Shown piece by piece: positions 33,810 through 43,478 of a DNA stretch of 64,000 nt; the first letter of the stretch is position 1, and the number at the start of each line of letters is the position of its first letter. The notes beneath the pieces are model-generated. The model saw only the letters and a program-made list of their open reading frames with translations, was not told where the DNA came from and ran no database searches. Location of the stretch: positions 1 to 64,000 of the forward strand of contig JABIFF010000003.1 of the NCBI GenBank assembly GCA_018650845.1, read 5' to 3'. The position numbers and the translations under genes are program-made. The stretch comes from Chloroflexota bacterium. GTDB lineage: Bacteria; Chloroflexota; Dehalococcoidia; Lucifugimonadales; Lucifugimonadaceae.

Positions 33810-35336
33810 CTATTTTCCGTGTGTTATCTCCGGGCCAACTACGGCAGCCCAATCGGACGGCGTTCCGTATATCGCTGTTGTGGGGTGATATTCGGCCCAT
33901 CCATACCATTCTGTCGTGATTGAAGGTACGAATTCGAGTTGAGTTCCTTCGAGAGGCCCATCAATGGCGAGACCGGTCGAAGTCCAGAGGGTTCCGGTTT
34001 CTTGATCGGCGTAAATGTTGATCGAAGATATTTCTATTTCGAACGTAAGCGTTTGATCGCCGACAACTCGTGAATATGCTAGCCCCGAATCTCCAGTAGG
34101 CGTGTGAAATACGGCGATTGGCGCATCGGCGAGTGTGTCATTGATGACGCTTCCGTCACGATCGATCAACTGGTGCGGATACGACTTGAATTGGTCATTT
34201 ACTTCAACACCGATCATCAGTGCGTTTACTGGCAAGCGAGTGTCGTTGAAATCGCTGTCGTTACCGACGCTAGCCCCCGGGGTTATGGCTCGATATTGAG
34301 ATTGGAATCCAGTATTCCAGTCGAGCACAGTGGTGTGCGGATAGAGCCGCTGCCACTCTTCCCAAGTGGTGATCTGCATCGGCAGAAACTTTAGTCTTTC
34401 GCCGAGCAATGGACCCGAGAGCGAAAGTCCGTCTAGATGCGTCCAAAGCGTTCCTGTTTCACGATCGGTCATCGAGAAGACGCCATCGATCAGCGCCACG
34501 ACTTCGAAGTTGAGCAACTGACCGTTCACTATGGGATCGAACCCGACCCCTGAATGACAGAGAATTCAGTAGGTGACCAGCCACGGTTCACCGCCCACGG
34601 TGTCGTTGGCGATGTGGTGATACCACATCATATCGAGCGGATAGGCGCGGGCTTCGCCGTTGTTGGCTATGCCCAGAACGTAGGAAGCACTAGTTATGTT
34701 CTGCGAGGCCTCGTCGCGAGTGACGTATGCGGGTTCATCGAGTGGGATGAACTGAGTTTGGCGTGAGATAGGGCCGGGGGTAGGTCGTGGGGTTGGTGCG
34801 AGGGGCGCTATTTCTGTGGCGGTAGGTTCTGGCGTGGGTGTTGGCTCAGCTGCGGGCGCAATTGTTGGCGGTGCGATGGTTGGGCTTGACGCAACTGGGG
34901 ATAGCGGCGTCGGGGCTACCGTAGGTGATCCGGACGGAGTGGGATCGGGTTTGTGATCGGCTGGAACGGTGTTCGGTGTATCAGAGTTGGAAATCGGATT
35001 TGGCGTAGCTATCTCAGGTTCCTGCACTCCGCTATCGCTTCGGCCGGGAAGAGGGGTGACTGAGTTTGATTCTGCTTCGATAGGCGTGAGCGTTGCTGCT
35101 GGACCAAGAGTGGGTTCGACAGTGTCAATTGAACTCGAGTCTTGCGAGGAATTGGCAGTAACCGGCGTTGCCTCGGTAGTAGTGGGCGGCAATTGCCTTG
35201 CCTGTTCAACTACGGCGGTGAGCTCGGAATCGGTTGCTTGGGCGCACGATGTGATCACTGAGATTGCGAACGCGAAAATAACGAGACCTGCGACAGGTCT
35301 AAATGTGTTCTGGATATTTGAGATTTGGTATCTCAT
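33810..35336 (-). CDS. DUF3179 lipoprotein with in-frame TGA, candidate selenoprotein
   Basis: The track splits this gene into 34566-35360 and 33810-34529, but the two halves are in one frame separated only by TGA (34568-34566). Read through, it is a 508-residue protein. It has a lipoprotein signal (LVIFAFAISVITSC), a Pro/Thr-rich linker, then two DUF3179-type repeats. The first (GEARAYPLDMMWYHHIANDTVGGEPWLVTY-U-ILCHSG) has the UGA where DUF3179 proteins have the first Cys of Y-C-x-L-C, giving a U-x-x-C redox motif. The second repeat has HTPTGDSG there and lacks both residues. A hairpin with a GG loop at 34533-34550 fits a bacterial SECIS. A plain nonsense mutation is the alternative. Start ATG 35336 is chosen to fit the signal peptide. 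Confidence 0.78.
34533..34550 (-). promoter_or_regulatory. Candidate bacterial SECIS hairpin
   Basis: On the minus strand, GGGGUC-GGGUUC-GAUCCC forms a 6-bp stem with a 6-base loop starting GG. The loop begins 21 bases after the UGA. This agrees with the general bacterial SECIS rules: loop 16-37 bases after UGA, and G in the first two loop positions. Confidence 0.6.
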
Positions 35337-35651
35337 ATCTACAGAATCGAATCCCCTCACGACACTTCTACTTCTTCGTTACGTTCAGTCTTGCAGTTTG
35401 GGCGTGCCATGCGCATTGGGGCTTGCCCGTGTTTTAGCAGCGTGTTGGAGTAGGTGAGACTAGATTATTTGTTACTCGATCAAAAATTTTCCCGTTTCGC
35501 CAGTTGATTACTACGCCGTTCCTCCTCGCAGTGACAATTTGGTCGTTTTACAGCAAATCGCACGTATAATCGGGCGGTTGAATTTGCAGGTTTAGGGTCA
35601 TTACGAGCTATGGCTTGATTGATCCACCCCAGAAGAGAAAAGAATTTTCGA

Positions 35652-37061
35652 ATGGCAGAAACTAGTTTCGATCTTGTTGTTATTGGTGCGGGACCCGGCG
35701 GCTACCACGCTGCGATTAGGGGCGCTCAGCTAGGCCTAAGCGTTGCGGTTGTTGAAAAAGACGATGGCACAGGCACCGGCGGACTCGGTGGAGTTTGCTT
35801 GAACTGGGGCTGTATTCCTTCAAAGTCGCTTTTGAAGAACGCCGAAGTGGTGAATCACCTTTCGCATGCCGACGAATGGGGCATCGAGGTTGGCGAGTGG
35901 TCGGCAAGCATGTCGAAGGCCGTCGATCGTTCACGCAAGGTTTCGAAGGCTCTCACCAACGGAATCGGATTCCTGTTCAAGAAGAACAAGATCACTCTCG
36001 TTCAGGGCAAGGCGACTTTGAAGTCGTCGACTCAGATCGATGTTGAGGGCGGCGAGACGCTAACTGCCAAGAATATTGTTATCGCAACGGGTGCACGAGC
36101 CCGCAGCTTGCCGGGTCTTGAGATCGACGGCGAGAACATCATCACAGCTCGGCACGCACTCGAACTTCGAGAACAGCCAGAAGCTGTCGCCATCATTGGT
36201 GCATCGGCTATCGGTTGTGAGTTCGCTTACTACTTCAACTCGTACGGCGTGAACGTCAAAATGTTCGAAATGCTCGGTCACCTCGTTCCACGCGAAGACG
36301 AAGAGGTTTCGGTTGAGCTTGAACGTCAGTTCGGTCGACAGGGAATCGAGTTTGCTACTTCTGCCAGCGTTTCAGGCGTTGAGAAGAAGGACGGTCGGCT
36401 CGCTGTTCAGTACGAAGTAGACGGCGAGAAGCAAGAATTCATCTGCGACAAGGTGCTTTTGGGTGTTGGTGTTCAGCCAAACACCGATGGCATTGGTCTT
36501 GAGAACGTTGGTATTACAACCGCAGGTCCTGGCTTCATCGAGGTCGACGGCAACATGCGAACGAACGTCAGCGGTGTTTACGCAGTTGGTGATGTGAACG
36601 GCAAGTTGATGCTTGCTCACGTTGCGTTTGACCAAGGCGTAGTGGCTGCGGAGACGATTGCGGGTCACGATGTTGAGCCTATTGAGGATTATGTAAACGT
36701 TCCTCGTTGTACTTATGCTCAGCCGCAGATCGCTTCTATCGGTCTTACTGAGGCACAGGCTCGTGAGAACGGTATTAATTTGAAGGTTGGCAAGGTGCCG
36801 TTTGCGGTTGCTGGTAAGTCGGTTGCGATCGGCGAGCCTCAAGGCTTCGTGAAGGTGCTGACGGACGATGATTCAGGTGAGGTCGTTGGGGCGCACATTA
36901 TTGGCCCTGAAGCTACCGAGTTGATCGCTGAGATTGGCATGCTGCAGATGCTTGAGGGTACGAACCTCGAGCTGCACAAGATGACTCACGCTCACCCGAC
37001 GTTGTCGGAGGCTGTGAAGGAAGCTGGAGCAGCAGTAACAAACGAAGCCATTCACTTCTAA
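35652..37061 (+). CDS. lpd: Dihydrolipoamide dehydrogenase (E3)
   Basis: ATG 35652 gives 469 residues and begins MAETSFDLVVIGAGPGGYHAAI. It has the FAD GxGxxG motif, the redox disulfide GGVCLNWGCIPSKSLLK, an NAD-binding IIGASAIGCEFAYYFNSYG and the C-terminal active-site HKMTHAHPTLSEAVKEA. It re-oxidises dihydrolipoyl groups of 2-oxo acid dehydrogenase or glycine cleavage complexes using NAD. No E1 or E2 gene is nearby, so it may serve several complexes. Only a weak purine-rich leader precedes the ATG. It ends with a strong terminator. Confidence 0.95.
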   Translation: MAETSFDLVVIGAGPGGYHAAIRGAQLGLSVAVVEKDDGTGTGGLGGVCLNWGCIPSKSLLKNAEVVNHLSHADEWGIEVGEWSASMSKAVDRSRKVSKALTNGIGFLFKKNKITLVQGKATLKSSTQIDVEGGETLTAKNIVIATGARARSLPGLEIDGENIITARHALELREQPEAVAIIGASAIGCEFAYYFNSYGVNVKMFEMLGHLVPREDEEVSVELERQFGRQGIEFATSASVSGVEKKDGRLAVQYEVDGEKQEFICDKVLLGVGVQPNTDGIGLENVGITTAGPGFIEVDGNMRTNVSGVYAVGDVNGKLMLAHVAFDQGVVAAETIAGHDVEPIEDYVNVPRCTYAQPQIASIGLTEAQARENGINLKVGKVPFAVAGKSVAIGEPQGFVKVLTDDDSGEVVGAHIIGPEATELIAEIGMLQMLEGTNLELHKMTHAHPTLSEAVKEAGAAVTNEAIHF

Positions 37062-37150
37062 GTGACTGTGGTCACGTTTTCTGCGGCATGGGTGATGTTG
37101 GCACAGTCGTTGGCATCGTGCCGCAGAGAAATGGATTGATAAATAAGAAG

Positions 37151-37182
37151 AAGCCTGAGTCGAAAGATTCAGGCTTTTTTGT
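37151..37182 (+). terminator. Terminator of lpd
   Basis: AAGCCTGA and TCAGGCTT pair across a 10-base loop followed by a T run. A second 8-bp inverted repeat, CTGCGGCA/TGCCGCAG, lies upstream at 37081-37126. Confidence 0.88.
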
Positions 37183-37263
37183 TTTGGTGGATTTACAAAC
37201 TGCTTCCAAAGGGGTTTGATACGTTGTGTTTCTACGTTTCTTGTGGGTTCGCGAAGGTTGGTT

Positions 37264-38196
37264 ATGGCTAAATGTGAGAAGTGTGACCAGGACAATGCTG
37301 CAGATGCCAGTTTCTGCACATGGTGTGGGACGCCCTTGGTTCCAATGGTCGACCAAAACGTCATCCCATATCGCGATCTTGGACAGCTAATTAACCAAAC
37401 TTTTCACTTATACGGAAAGAATTTTTGGCAATTCATTCTTATCGGTCTTCCACCTCAGATATTGGGATTCCTTGCATTGCTCCTGATTCCCGATCAACCG
37501 CAAGGATTTACGTACATTTTCGAGTCTGAAGCAACGCGTGAAGCAGCATTCGAAGATTGGGCAGAAGTTGCACCACAAATGTTCTTTATCGGGATCTTAA
37601 GTGCAGTAGCAACTGTGGTTGTGCTCGGCGCTACGATCCATGCCGTAGGGAAGCAATACCTAGGTCAAACTATCGATGTGATGGCAAGTCTTCGTAAGGG
37701 TTTGTCAAAAATAATCATCCTGATAGCTGCCATGATTCTGATCTTCGTGACATTTATGATCACTGCTCCGTTCATGGTTTTCCTCATCGGAATTCCAATC
37801 GCAATTTTCTTGGTGATTTCTTGGTCGTTTGTGTTCCAGGCGATCATGATTGAAGGTAAGGGACCGATCGCCGCTCTGGGAGCCAGTTACAGCCTGGTGA
37901 AGGGGAGCAGATGGCGGATTCTGGGCATCGGAATCGTATTTTTCTTGATCAACTTTGGGACTCAGGTTCTGATCAGCATCGCAACGGGAATCGTCGACGA
38001 CTTTAGCCAGCCTCTCGCTACGGTAATTTCATCAGTCGCCTTGGCTTTGCTGGCGCCCGTAATGTTCATCAGCCTAACGGTTGTTTACTTCGACCTTCGA
38101 TCTCGAGGTGGGTGGCTGACGCTGGATTCGTTGGCGATGGATATGGGTGAAAGAGTTACTGGTTCGACAGGTTCAGAAGACTTGCGAGATATGTAG
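37264..38196 (+). CDS. Zinc-ribbon membrane protein with about six helices
   Basis: ATG 37264 with GAAGG upstream gives 310 residues. A zinc ribbon at the N-terminus (CEKCDQDNAADASFCTWCGTPL) is followed by a region with about six hydrophobic segments (QFILIGLPPQILGFLALLLI, MFFIGILSAVATVVVLGATI, IIILIAAMILIFVTFMITAPFMVFLIGIPIAIFLVISWSFVFQ, ILGIGIVFFLINFG, VISSVALALLAPVMFI). This layout matches poorly characterised zinc-ribbon plus glycerophosphodiester-phosphodiesterase-like membrane-domain proteins. It is probably an integral membrane protein with a cytoplasmic metal-binding head. Function unknown. Confidence 0.78.
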   Translation: MAKCEKCDQDNAADASFCTWCGTPLVPMVDQNVIPYRDLGQLINQTFHLYGKNFWQFILIGLPPQILGFLALLLIPDQPQGFTYIFESEATREAAFEDWAEVAPQMFFIGILSAVATVVVLGATIHAVGKQYLGQTIDVMASLRKGLSKIIILIAAMILIFVTFMITAPFMVFLIGIPIAIFLVISWSFVFQAIMIEGKGPIAALGASYSLVKGSRWRILGIGIVFFLINFGTQVLISIATGIVDDFSQPLATVISSVALALLAPVMFISLTVVYFDLRSRGGWLTLDSLAMDMGERVTGSTGSEDLRDM

Positions 38197-38238
38197 GTTT
38201 TGTTGAGTGCTGTGCGGGCTTTTGGAGAAGCTTGAAAA

Positions 38239-38616
38239 ATGACTAAAAAGACGAAGATTACTCGGTTGTATACGGGCGATGATGCGCAGTCTCATTTCGA
38301 GAATATTGAGATAGCGATGGAAGACAATATCGTTGGTCACATCTCAAAAACTTACGGTGCAAACGGTATTGTTTTTCGAGAGACTAGCGAATCGTATGAC
38401 TACGATTTTCACGTTGCACCTGCCCGTCAGTACGTAGTGAATCTCGAAGGGGCGGTGGAGATCACCGTTGGCTCGGGCGAGAAGCGTGTTTTCGAGGCGG
38501 GTGAAGTGTTTATCTGCGAGGACACTACGGGACAGGGTCACATTTCGCGTGCGGTTAACGGTCAGGTTCGAAGGTCGTTGTTCATAACGCTGGGTGAGAT
38601 AGAAATAGCGCGCTAG
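38239..38616 (+). CDS. Cupin-like small protein
   Basis: The 125-residue product has a jelly-roll-like pattern: ENIEIAMEDNIVGHISKTYGANGIVFRETSESYDYDFHVAPARQYVVNLEGAVEITVGSGEKRVFEAGEVFICEDTTGQGHISRAVNG. The DFHVAPARQYVVNLEG and GEVFICEDTTGQGH segments correspond to cupin motifs 1 and 2, with metal-ligand His candidates in DFH and GQGH. Relatives bind metals and small organic acids, but no activity can be named. It lies 42 bases after the membrane protein gene. Confidence 0.75.
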   Translation: MTKKTKITRLYTGDDAQSHFENIEIAMEDNIVGHISKTYGANGIVFRETSESYDYDFHVAPARQYVVNLEGAVEITVGSGEKRVFEAGEVFICEDTTGQGHISRAVNGQVRRSLFITLGEIEIAR

Positions 38617-38642
38617 CGCACCCAACACCACCCTTCTTCCGA

Positions 38643-38678
38643 AGATCCCTCCACTTCGCTATCGCTACGGTCGGGATG
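38643..38678 (+). repeat. Dispersed repeat, family F copy 2
   Basis: AGATCCCTCCACTTCGCTAT then CGCTACGGTCGGGATG. Confidence 0.65.
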
Positions 38679-38739
38679 TTGGATTTCGGGTGTAGAGTGC
38701 ACGCGTACATTTACTATTCCTGCATTCTGTGCAAGAAAA

Positions 38740-40242
38740 ATGCACAGTGACTCAATGACCACCAGCCAGACGCAAACACCAGAATCCCCCAATACTCCTC
38801 GAAATCCTTGGGTTCCGTTTAGCGCGCTCGCCATTCAGATAGTGACCGGCGTGGCGAGCCAGACGATGGTGTTCGTTGCTCTTGCCGAGATGGCAGGAGA
38901 CTTCGGTGTAACCCTTCGAACCATCTCATGGGTAGTGATCGTTCAGGGCCTTACTATCAGCGCAGTGATGATGCCGATGGGCAGGCTTGGCGACATCATC
39001 GGCAGGCGCAGGGTGTACCTGCTGGGACTGGTGATATTCGGACTCGGGATGGCGTCAACTGCGGCATCGCCAGTGTTCGGAATTTTGATAGGCGCACGCA
39101 TCGTGAGTGCTATCGGGAACTCGATGGTTCAATCGGTTTCAACTGCGATGACCGTTTCTTTGTTTCCTGAGAACGAACGAGGAAAAGCACTCGGGCTGCA
39201 AGCAACATTGGTGGCGACCGGGCTTGCTACAGGACCCGTTGCGGCTGGAATTTTGCTTCAGTTCTTCAGTTGGGAATCGATCTTCATAATGATCTTGGTT
39301 CCAACTGCAATTTCATTTGCACTTGGATATTTTTTACTCACCGAGAAACTGGTCAGTTCGAGTGCCCCCTCAAGCCGTCCTCCGTTCGATTGGACGGGTG
39401 CCGTTGTATCGGCGCTGATCATCGTCGTCGGCGTGGTGCTGATCAACAACCCGTTCAAGGTCTCGGCTATATCGCCAATAATGCTGGGCGGCGCAGTCGG
39501 CGTTGTTGCTCTAGTAATTTTCTTCATCAAGTGGGAGTTACGAACAGAAGCGCCGATGCTGCAGTTGAGATTGTTCAAGAATCGGCAACTTAGTCTCGGT
39601 GTGTCAGTTCGATATTTAGGCTTTCTTGGACAGACGGCTCCAACACTGCTGATGCCGATCTACCTGATCGGTGTCAGAGATCTCGAAGAAGCCGCCGCGG
39701 GTGGATTGTTGTTCCTAACCTCTATCGGCATGGGATCGGCTGCGCAGTTATCCGGGCGTTTGGGCGATCGATTCGGCGAGAGAATGTTCCAAGTATTCGG
39801 GTTCGCCATTCTCACGATTGTCGCAATTACTTACTCGACGTTCACTGCTGATACGCCGATCGGACTCGTGATGGCGATTCTTGCGCTGAACGGATTCGGA
39901 TTGGGCTCGTGGGCGGTATCGAACAACAGCGTTGTGGTCGGATCGGCTCCTCGAAACGCATTGGGTGTTGTCGGAGCATTGACGAACCTGACCAGAAATG
40001 TTGGCTCGGTCACTGGTCAGGCAGTTGCAACAACGATTGTCGCTGGTGCAATGGCGAGTCGAGGTTTCGATATTCCACTCGATGAAGTGAGTGGCAACGC
40101 CGGGGCTATTTCTACGTTTATGGCAGGCTGGCGATACGCCTATTTGACCGTCGCAGGATTTGCGATCACAAGCATGATTCTTGCCACTCTCGCAGGGTCG
40201 GTTCCTAAAGCTGATGAAGCCGAGGTTTCTAAACCTGGCTAA
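38740..40242 (+). CDS. MFS drug/metabolite exporter, DHA2 (EmrB/QacA) type
   Basis: The 500-residue product has fourteen predicted helices, the number typical of the DHA2 family. Family motifs include WVVIVQGLTISAVMMPMGRLGDIIGRRRVYLLGLVIFGLGMASTAASP (motif A and following), RIVSAIGNSMVQSVSTAMTVSLFPENERGKALGLQATLVATGLATGPVAAGILLQFFSWESIF (motifs B and C) and GRLGDRFGER. Such transporters export toxic or waste compounds with proton coupling. ATG 38755 is an alternative start. Its 3' end overlaps the convergent esterase gene by 14 bases. Confidence 0.93.
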   Translation: MHSDSMTTSQTQTPESPNTPRNPWVPFSALAIQIVTGVASQTMVFVALAEMAGDFGVTLRTISWVVIVQGLTISAVMMPMGRLGDIIGRRRVYLLGLVIFGLGMASTAASPVFGILIGARIVSAIGNSMVQSVSTAMTVSLFPENERGKALGLQATLVATGLATGPVAAGILLQFFSWESIFIMILVPTAISFALGYFLLTEKLVSSSAPSSRPPFDWTGAVVSALIIVVGVVLINNPFKVSAISPIMLGGAVGVVALVIFFIKWELRTEAPMLQLRLFKNRQLSLGVSVRYLGFLGQTAPTLLMPIYLIGVRDLEEAAAGGLLFLTSIGMGSAAQLSGRLGDRFGERMFQVFGFAILTIVAITYSTFTADTPIGLVMAILALNGFGLGSWAVSNNSVVVGSAPRNALGVVGALTNLTRNVGSVTGQAVATTIVAGAMASRGFDIPLDEVSGNAGAISTFMAGWRYAYLTVAGFAITSMILATLAGSVPKADEAEVSKPG

Positions 40243-41125
40243 CCAAAAACTCGATCGCTTTTTCGAAGGCGGCAGTTACTTCCGGGGTTTCGGCTGATTC
40301 AGGGTTGTGATCGAAGCCGTGGGGACCGTTTTCTATTGTGATGAAATCGTGCTCGACTCCGGCGGCTTTGAGCTTGGATGCCATGAGTACGGATTGCTCG
40401 TAAGGAACATCGGTGTCGTTGTTGCCGTGGAGTAGCAGCGTTGGCGGAAAATTTTCGCCTGCATTTTCTTCTGGACTGTAGGGCGAGAACCATTCAGCTT
40501 CGGAAATTGGGTTGTAGCCGCCAACTTTTTCAGCCCAATAGCCGTTTTGTCGGCACCAGAGATAGAAATCTCTTCTTCTACCATCCTGTGACCCGTCCGT
40601 AACTTCTTGGTCGCCGTTGCCTACGGCTGCATGCGCTTGTTCTTCGGTGAAGAGGTCAAATTCGTTGCGGTAGAACGGGTCGGGTTGGCTGTACCAATCG
40701 CCAACTAGGTTTCCATAGCCGTAGTAAGAAATGAGAGCTTTGGGGGCTGGTGAGATGCGGTGGCCGGTGGTGAGGGTGAGGTAACCGCCTGCGGAATGAC
40801 CGATTACGGCGAGTCGGGCTGGATCGAGATTGAATTCGACTGAGCCGGTCGTTCGCACCCACTCGATAGCGTCTTCTACATCTTCGAGTATTGCGGGGAG
40901 TTTGGTTTCGGGGGCGAGGCGATAGTCGATAGATACGACTACGAATCCGGCGTCTGTGTAGCCATCGAGGTGGGTTTCAAGGATTCGATCCCGGCTTCCC
41001 ATGATGAGGGCACCGCCGTGAATCCAGACGATTACTGGTTTTAGCGTTTCACTATTCGGTTCGGCACCGTAGACGTCGAGGTTTAGGTCGATGGTGGCGG
41101 TGGTTTTGTAGGTGCGGGTTTGCAT
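40229..41125 (-). CDS. Alpha/beta hydrolase, HSL-type esterase
   Basis: The 298-residue product has the oxyanion-hole motif WIHGGALIMGSR, the nucleophile elbow GHSAGGYLT, the acid residue near NDTDVPYEQS and the His in GPHGFDHNPES. This is the hormone-sensitive-lipase or carboxylesterase layout. The missing signal peptide implies a cytoplasmic enzyme. It probably hydrolyses small esters or lactones; substrate unknown. It lies 13 bases after the DUF1501 gene on the same strand and may be co-transcribed with it. Confidence 0.9.
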   Translation of the reverse strand: MQTRTYKTTATIDLNLDVYGAEPNSETLKPVIVWIHGGALIMGSRDRILETHLDGYTDAGFVVVSIDYRLAPETKLPAILEDVEDAIEWVRTTGSVEFNLDPARLAVIGHSAGGYLTLTTGHRISPAPKALISYYGYGNLVGDWYSQPDPFYRNEFDLFTEEQAHAAVGNGDQEVTDGSQDGRRRDFYLWCRQNGYWAEKVGGYNPISEAEWFSPYSPEENAGENFPPTLLLHGNNDTDVPYEQSVLMASKLKAAGVEHDFITIENGPHGFDHNPESAETPEVTAAFEKAIEFLVSQV

Positions 41126-41138
41126 GTGGCGATTTTAG

Positions 41139-42284
41139 CTACATAGCGAACGGTTTTATCTTTTCGTAGGTGCCGTTGACGATTGGTTTGGCTTCTACGT
41201 GGAGCCAGTCTTCGAGGATGTCGGTGTAGAGACCTCGGAAGTCGTTGTTGAATGCAAGGTCGCCTTGCACCCAGTCTGAGGGATCGATCGACGGGTATTC
41301 GGCGTAGTGTCCGCCTGCAACTTGGTTTCCAACTACGAACGCAACTCCACCTGAGCCGTGATCGGTTCCGGTTCCGTTGTCGAGTACACGGCGGCCAAAT
41401 TCGCTGAACATCAAAACCGTTACTTCATCGCCGAGTCCATGCTCTTCTAGATCGTCAAAGAACGAGATTAGCGAGCTGGAGACGTGGCTCCAAAGATTCG
41501 ACTGAAGAGCGACTTCATCGGTGTGTGTATCGAACGAACCGTACTGAGTGTAGAAGACACGCGTACCTAGATCGGCAAAGTGAACCTGAGCGACGCCCTT
41601 AAGACTTTTGGCGAAAGGGTTATCTGGATATTCGACGTTCGACTTGTACTTGAGCGGAGCCTCTTTGAGGATGTCTGCCCCTCGCATCGCATCGAGCCCG
41701 GTCTGGCCTAGATAGTCCATAACGGTGTCGGAGCCGAGCAACGGCGTGTACATGCGACTGAAGGCGTTCAGAGCTTGCTCGCGCTGGTCGGTGCCGGCTA
41801 CTCCGGTGAGCAGTCCGTAGTTTTCGAGATCGCCTACTGAAGCAACTGGCACGCCTGGTGCTGCAAGCGCACGAGGAAGTCCGTTGCCGAAGTTGACGGC
41901 TGTAACTGGGTTGCTGCCTTCGGGGTCGAGATCTTTGATCGCTTGCCCAAGCCAGCCTTTCGAGCCGACCGTTGTTGGCTCGGCGGTGTGCCAGATATCC
42001 ATAGATCGGAAGTGAGATCGGTTAGGCGTTGGGTAGCCGATGCCGTGAACGATGGCGACTTTGCCTTGGTCGTAGAGGGTTTTCATCGGGCCCATGCCGG
42101 GGTTGAGTCCGTAGCCGCGGTCGAGCGGAATGACCTGATCGTCGGTGATGCGAATGTTGGGGCGAGAGTCTTTGTAGAAGCCGTCCTGATAGGGGACGAT
42201 GCAGTTGAGGTAGTCGTTACCGCCCGAGAGCTGTATTACTACGAGGACTTTTTCACGTTTTGCTGTAGTGGGTGGCATTGCCAC
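41139..42284 (-). CDS. DUF1501-family protein
   Basis: The 381-residue product has DUF1501 (sulfatase-like fold) features: EKVLVVIQLSGGNDYLNCIVPY, GYGLNPGMGPMKTLYDQGKVAIVHGIGYPTPNRSHFRSMDIWHTA, TQYGSFDTHTDEVALQSNLWSHVSSSLISFFDDLEEHGLGDEVTVLMFSEFGRRV and TDHGSGGVAFVVG. The family is widespread in environmental bacteria and nearly always next to DUF1800 genes, as here. A secretion or surface role is suspected but not proven. No signal peptide is evident at this start. Confidence 0.9.
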   Translation of the reverse strand: MAMPPTTAKREKVLVVIQLSGGNDYLNCIVPYQDGFYKDSRPNIRITDDQVIPLDRGYGLNPGMGPMKTLYDQGKVAIVHGIGYPTPNRSHFRSMDIWHTAEPTTVGSKGWLGQAIKDLDPEGSNPVTAVNFGNGLPRALAAPGVPVASVGDLENYGLLTGVAGTDQREQALNAFSRMYTPLLGSDTVMDYLGQTGLDAMRGADILKEAPLKYKSNVEYPDNPFAKSLKGVAQVHFADLGTRVFYTQYGSFDTHTDEVALQSNLWSHVSSSLISFFDDLEEHGLGDEVTVLMFSEFGRRVLDNGTGTDHGSGGVAFVVGNQVAGGHYAEYPSIDPSDWVQGDLAFNNDFRGLYTDILEDWLHVEAKPIVNGTYEKIKPFAM

Positions 42285-42339
42285 TTTTCCTTCGGTGTTT
42301 GCGATGTTGGCAGGGTTGGTTGTTGTTGGTGTGTTGTTC

Positions 42340-42366
42340 GTGCCCTTCGACGGGGCTCAGGATGAT
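42340..42366 (+). repeat. Dispersed repeat, family B copy 2
   Basis: GTGCCCTTCGACGGGGCTCA then GGATGAT. Confidence 0.7.
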
Positions 42367-42458
42367 GTGTCGGCGGTTAGTTGGCGTGGCTGCGTTGAGG
42401 AGTTGCTGGCGCTTGGTGGTTTGATCCCGAATTTCATCGGGGTGACAGTTCCTTGAAA

Positions 42459-43472
42459 CTACTCTGTTACTCGTTGGTAGATTTGGAGGCGGTGTCTTAG
42501 AGAGTCGGTGATTATTAGCCGACCTTCGGGGTCGATTTCTATTGCTGTGGGGTCCCACAGGTAGGCTTCAATTCGGGACGATGCTTCATGCGGATCGTCG
42601 GTATCAACTTCGATGAACGGGTTGAATCTCGATCGTGCTTCAGCTTCATCGGCGTTGGCGTTCATGTATTCCTGCGCCCACGGCGAGACCGTAGCTTCGC
42701 CTCGTACTGACTGGACGAAATTCCAGTTGGAATCGAACATCTGAACGCGCTGATTGCCCCAGTCGGCGACGTATATGTATCCGTCTTGATCAACTGCGAC
42801 GTCTGAGGGTCGGTCGAACTTGCCTTCGCCTCGTCCCGACGATCCATACATATCGATGAAAACGCCGTCATTTGTGAACCGTTGGATTCGGTCGTTCCGC
42901 CAATCGGCAATGTAGATATTGTCTTGGGGGTCGGTATCGATGCCCCACGGCAAGTTGAACTCGCCGTCGCCGGTTCCTGCCGTCCCAAAGTGCGAAATGT
43001 ATTCGCCATTAGGAGTCATTCGCTGAATGCGATTGTTGAGATGATCGACCACGAGTAGGTCGCCGTTTGAAGTGAACTTTAATCCTGAGGGGCCGCTTAT
43101 CTGTCCGGGCTCGCTGCCCTGCTCACCCCATTTTGAGATGAATTCGCCATCGGGATCGTAAACAGAGATTCGGTTCAGTTCTTCGTCGGCGATGTAGACC
43201 CTGTCATCGGGTCCGTGGGTAATTGCGGTTGGGCCTGTGAACTGGCCATCGCCAGTACCGTCGCTGCCGAACTCGTGATACCAACCGTGGTTCACGTCGC
43301 AGATGCCGACACGGATGCCGAGTCGGTGCATTGGGCTGCGGTTTACGGCGAATATCCGGCCATCAGGTCTGATCGATAGATCAACGGGAATATGGAAACC
43401 TCGGCCTCCAACATCGGCTCCGAAGCCAACGGTATCGACGTAGTTAATTTTAGTTTTGGTTTGGGTAGTCAT
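42459..43472 (-). CDS. NHL-repeat beta-propeller protein
   Basis: The 337-residue product is built of six or so NHL repeats, e.g. GTGDGQFTGPTAITHGPDDRVYIADEELNRISVYDPDGEFISKWG, GTGDGEFNLPWGIDTDPQDNIYIADWRNDRIQRF and GRGEGKFDRPSDVAVDQDGYIYVADWGNQRVQMF. It should form a beta-propeller used for binding protein or ligand, or as a peptidyl-hydroxyglycine lyase-like fold. It has no signal peptide. It sits between the DUF1800 and DUF1501 genes (6 bases from the former), so it likely works with them. Confidence 0.92.
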   Translation of the reverse strand: MTTQTKTKINYVDTVGFGADVGGRGFHIPVDLSIRPDGRIFAVNRSPMHRLGIRVGICDVNHGWYHEFGSDGTGDGQFTGPTAITHGPDDRVYIADEELNRISVYDPDGEFISKWGEQGSEPGQISGPSGLKFTSNGDLLVVDHLNNRIQRMTPNGEYISHFGTAGTGDGEFNLPWGIDTDPQDNIYIADWRNDRIQRFTNDGVFIDMYGSSGRGEGKFDRPSDVAVDQDGYIYVADWGNQRVQMFDSNWNFVQSVRGEATVSPWAQEYMNANADEAEARSRFNPFIEVDTDDPHEASSRIEAYLWDPTAIEIDPEGRLIITDSLRHRLQIYQRVTE

Positions 43473-43478
43473 GATGAT

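Noticed and set aside
35337-35360. Upstream start of the DUF3179 ORF
   Set aside because: Residues MRGFDSVD add a non-typical acidic stretch before the signal peptide; ATG 35336 fits better.
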